Below are positions 63,312-64,000 of a DNA stretch of 64,000 nt, one piece after another. Position 1 is the first letter of the stretch. Each line of letters starts with the position of its first letter. A program made the translations under genes and the position numbers. The stretch is from NCBI GenBank assembly GCA_002127295.1, contig NFUV01000002.1, positions 1,178,001 to 1,242,000 of the forward strand, written 5' to 3'. This DNA comes from Chitinophagaceae bacterium IBVUCB2. GTDB lineage: Bacteria > Bacteroidota > Bacteroidia > Chitinophagales > Chitinophagaceae. The notes under the pieces are model-generated. The model saw nothing but the letters and a program-made list of their open reading frames with translations. It did no database searches and was not told the origin of the DNA.

Positions 63312-63348
63312 TATTATTTAGTGTGAATATAGCTGCACATACATAATA

Positions 63349-63376
63349 ATTGTGCTGAGTAGTTACCCAGCACAAT
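63349..63376. terminator. hairpin between convergent genes
   Basis: ATTGTGCTG/CAGCACAAT stem with a ten-base loop, between the DUF2784 gene and the convergent GreA/Rnk-like gene. T runs are weak on both sides, so termination is tentative. Confidence 0.45.
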
Positions 63377-63393
63377 TACAAAGCGATGTTTTT

Positions 63394-63789
63394 TTATTCA
63401 TTATTTACTTCTTCAATTAAGAATAATTTTTCCCCGGCAGGCATCATCCAATTGACAGTGACGCCAGCACAAAAACCAATAAGAGCAGTTCCTAATGGTG
63501 ACAACACTGATATTTTCTTTTCTTTCCAGTTGGCCTGGCCGGGAGTTACGATCTTCAATTCCATAAGAGCATTCGTTTCTTTGTCTCTTACTTTTATCCG
63601 GCTGCCAAGCCGCACCATACCGGGTGGTAACTGGTTTTCATCCATCAACCGGGCTCTTTTTAATTCCTGCTGCAGCGCATTGGCTGATTGACGGTCTGCT
63701 GCATTGAGCACCGACTGATTGCGCAGGTAATACATTATAGTAGCATGATCTTCTTTGGTAAGCAAGACCGGTTGTTTTGTAGTATTCAT
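63394..63789 (-). CDS. GreA/GreB-family C-terminal domain protein (Rnk-like)
   Basis: 131 residues. The C-terminal half carries the GreA_GreB fold: MVRLGSRIKVRDKETNALME, ELKIVTPGQANWKEKKISVL, SPLGTALIGFCAGVTVNWMM and GEKLFLIEEV. The N-terminal half is a short helical region (LTKEDHATIMYYLRNQSVLN) rather than the long coiled coil of GreA, as in Rnk. It probably binds RNA polymerase. Eleven bases from the next gene upstream, likely one operon. Confidence 0.85.
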   Translation of the reverse strand: MNTTKQPVLLTKEDHATIMYYLRNQSVLNAADRQSANALQQELKRARLMDENQLPPGMVRLGSRIKVRDKETNALMELKIVTPGQANWKEKKISVLSPLGTALIGFCAGVTVNWMMPAGEKLFLIEEVNNE

Positions 63790-63800
63790 TTTTTTATTTT

Positions 63801-64000
63801 TTAAGAAGTGTGAAAAGAGTCAGCATTATTCTTTGCTGCCGGCGTTTTTTTCTTACGGGCATTGTAGATGGCTATGGCCAATAAAGGCAGTGATACCCAG
63901 AGGGCATTAAACCAGTCTGCATTTTTTACCGCCGCCGTTTCCAATATTACGGCATTGATGATGAGGAGTGCTACTGTAAGCATTCCACTTATAGAAACAT
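63801..64000 (-). CDS. small membrane protein, possibly cut at the window edge
   Basis: The 60 residues from an ATG at 63983 hold two membrane helices (LTVALLIINAVILETAAV and WFNALWVSLPLLAIAIYNAR) and a Lys-rich tail (KKKTPAAKNN). The frame is open to the window edge beyond that ATG, so the true start may lie outside. Likely an inner-membrane protein of unknown role, co-transcribed with the GreA/Rnk-like gene. Confidence 0.55.
   Translation of the reverse strand, partial: VSISGMLTVALLIINAVILETAAVKNADWFNALWVSLPLLAIAIYNARKKKTPAAKNNADSFHTS

Overview
The window reads as a chromosome segment of a member of the Bacteroidota, most likely a Chitinophagaceae-type bacterium. This rests on AT-rich DNA, repeated TAnnTTTG promoter boxes (the -7 element of the phylum's primary sigma factor) placed just ahead of genes, many TonB-linked and beta-barrel outer-membrane proteins, lipoproteins with a Cys close to the N-terminus, and families typical of the phylum (DUF4270, GSCFA, a stand-alone glycogen-synthase N-domain, MiaE). 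The genus cannot be fixed from sequence reading alone.

Layout. 0-3.3 kb: a minus-strand operon for surface polysaccharide (sugar oxidoreductase and two glycosyltransferases). 3.4-9.3 kb: a large outer-membrane beta-barrel protein, a DUF445 membrane protein, tRNA-His and a Tsp/Prc-type S41 protease. 9.3-14.1 kb: DinB-like protein, a lipoprotein with three copies of a GHRCDI motif, a subtilisin-like protease and an OmpA/thrombospondin-type-3 protein. 14.2-17.7 kb: TonB receptor and ALDH7-type dehydrogenase. 17.7-24 kb: panB, ppx, ppk1, rfaE2-like, a flippase-like membrane protein, panC. 24.1-28.7 kb: glycogen-synthase-like protein, DUF4270, metK, rlmB. 28.7-33.5 kb: a lineage-specific stretch with a serine hydrolase, barrel proteins, a secreted protein with caspase-like His/Cys motifs and an HTH regulator. 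33.8-49.4 kb: mostly core genes (HMG-CoA lyase, GSCFA, miaE, rpsO, pnp, prmA, plsY, M48 peptidase, CYTH, Uma2, dnaG, an EF-G paralogue).

49.5-57.5 kb is the main accessory island: a complete type I restriction-modification operon (hsdM-hsdS-hsdR) followed by four small genes (one HNH nuclease, three unrecognised). These sit among unusual repeats: a duplicated hairpin module (55.45 and 56.15 kb), GC-rich tandem repeats, and a 56-bp duplication of a gene start with a 17-bp-arm palindrome between the copies. 57.5-64 kb carries secreted and membrane proteins, including an AI-2E-type transporter, a MORN/zinc-ribbon protein, DUF2784 and a GreA/Rnk-type factor, plus a leucine-rich-repeat gene remnant.

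The strongest candidates for something undescribed are the paired hairpin modules and small genes behind hsdR, the GHRCDI lipoprotein, and the caspase-like secreted protein. No CRISPR array, prophage, rRNA operon or intact insertion sequence was seen. All family calls come from reading motifs, not from database searches.
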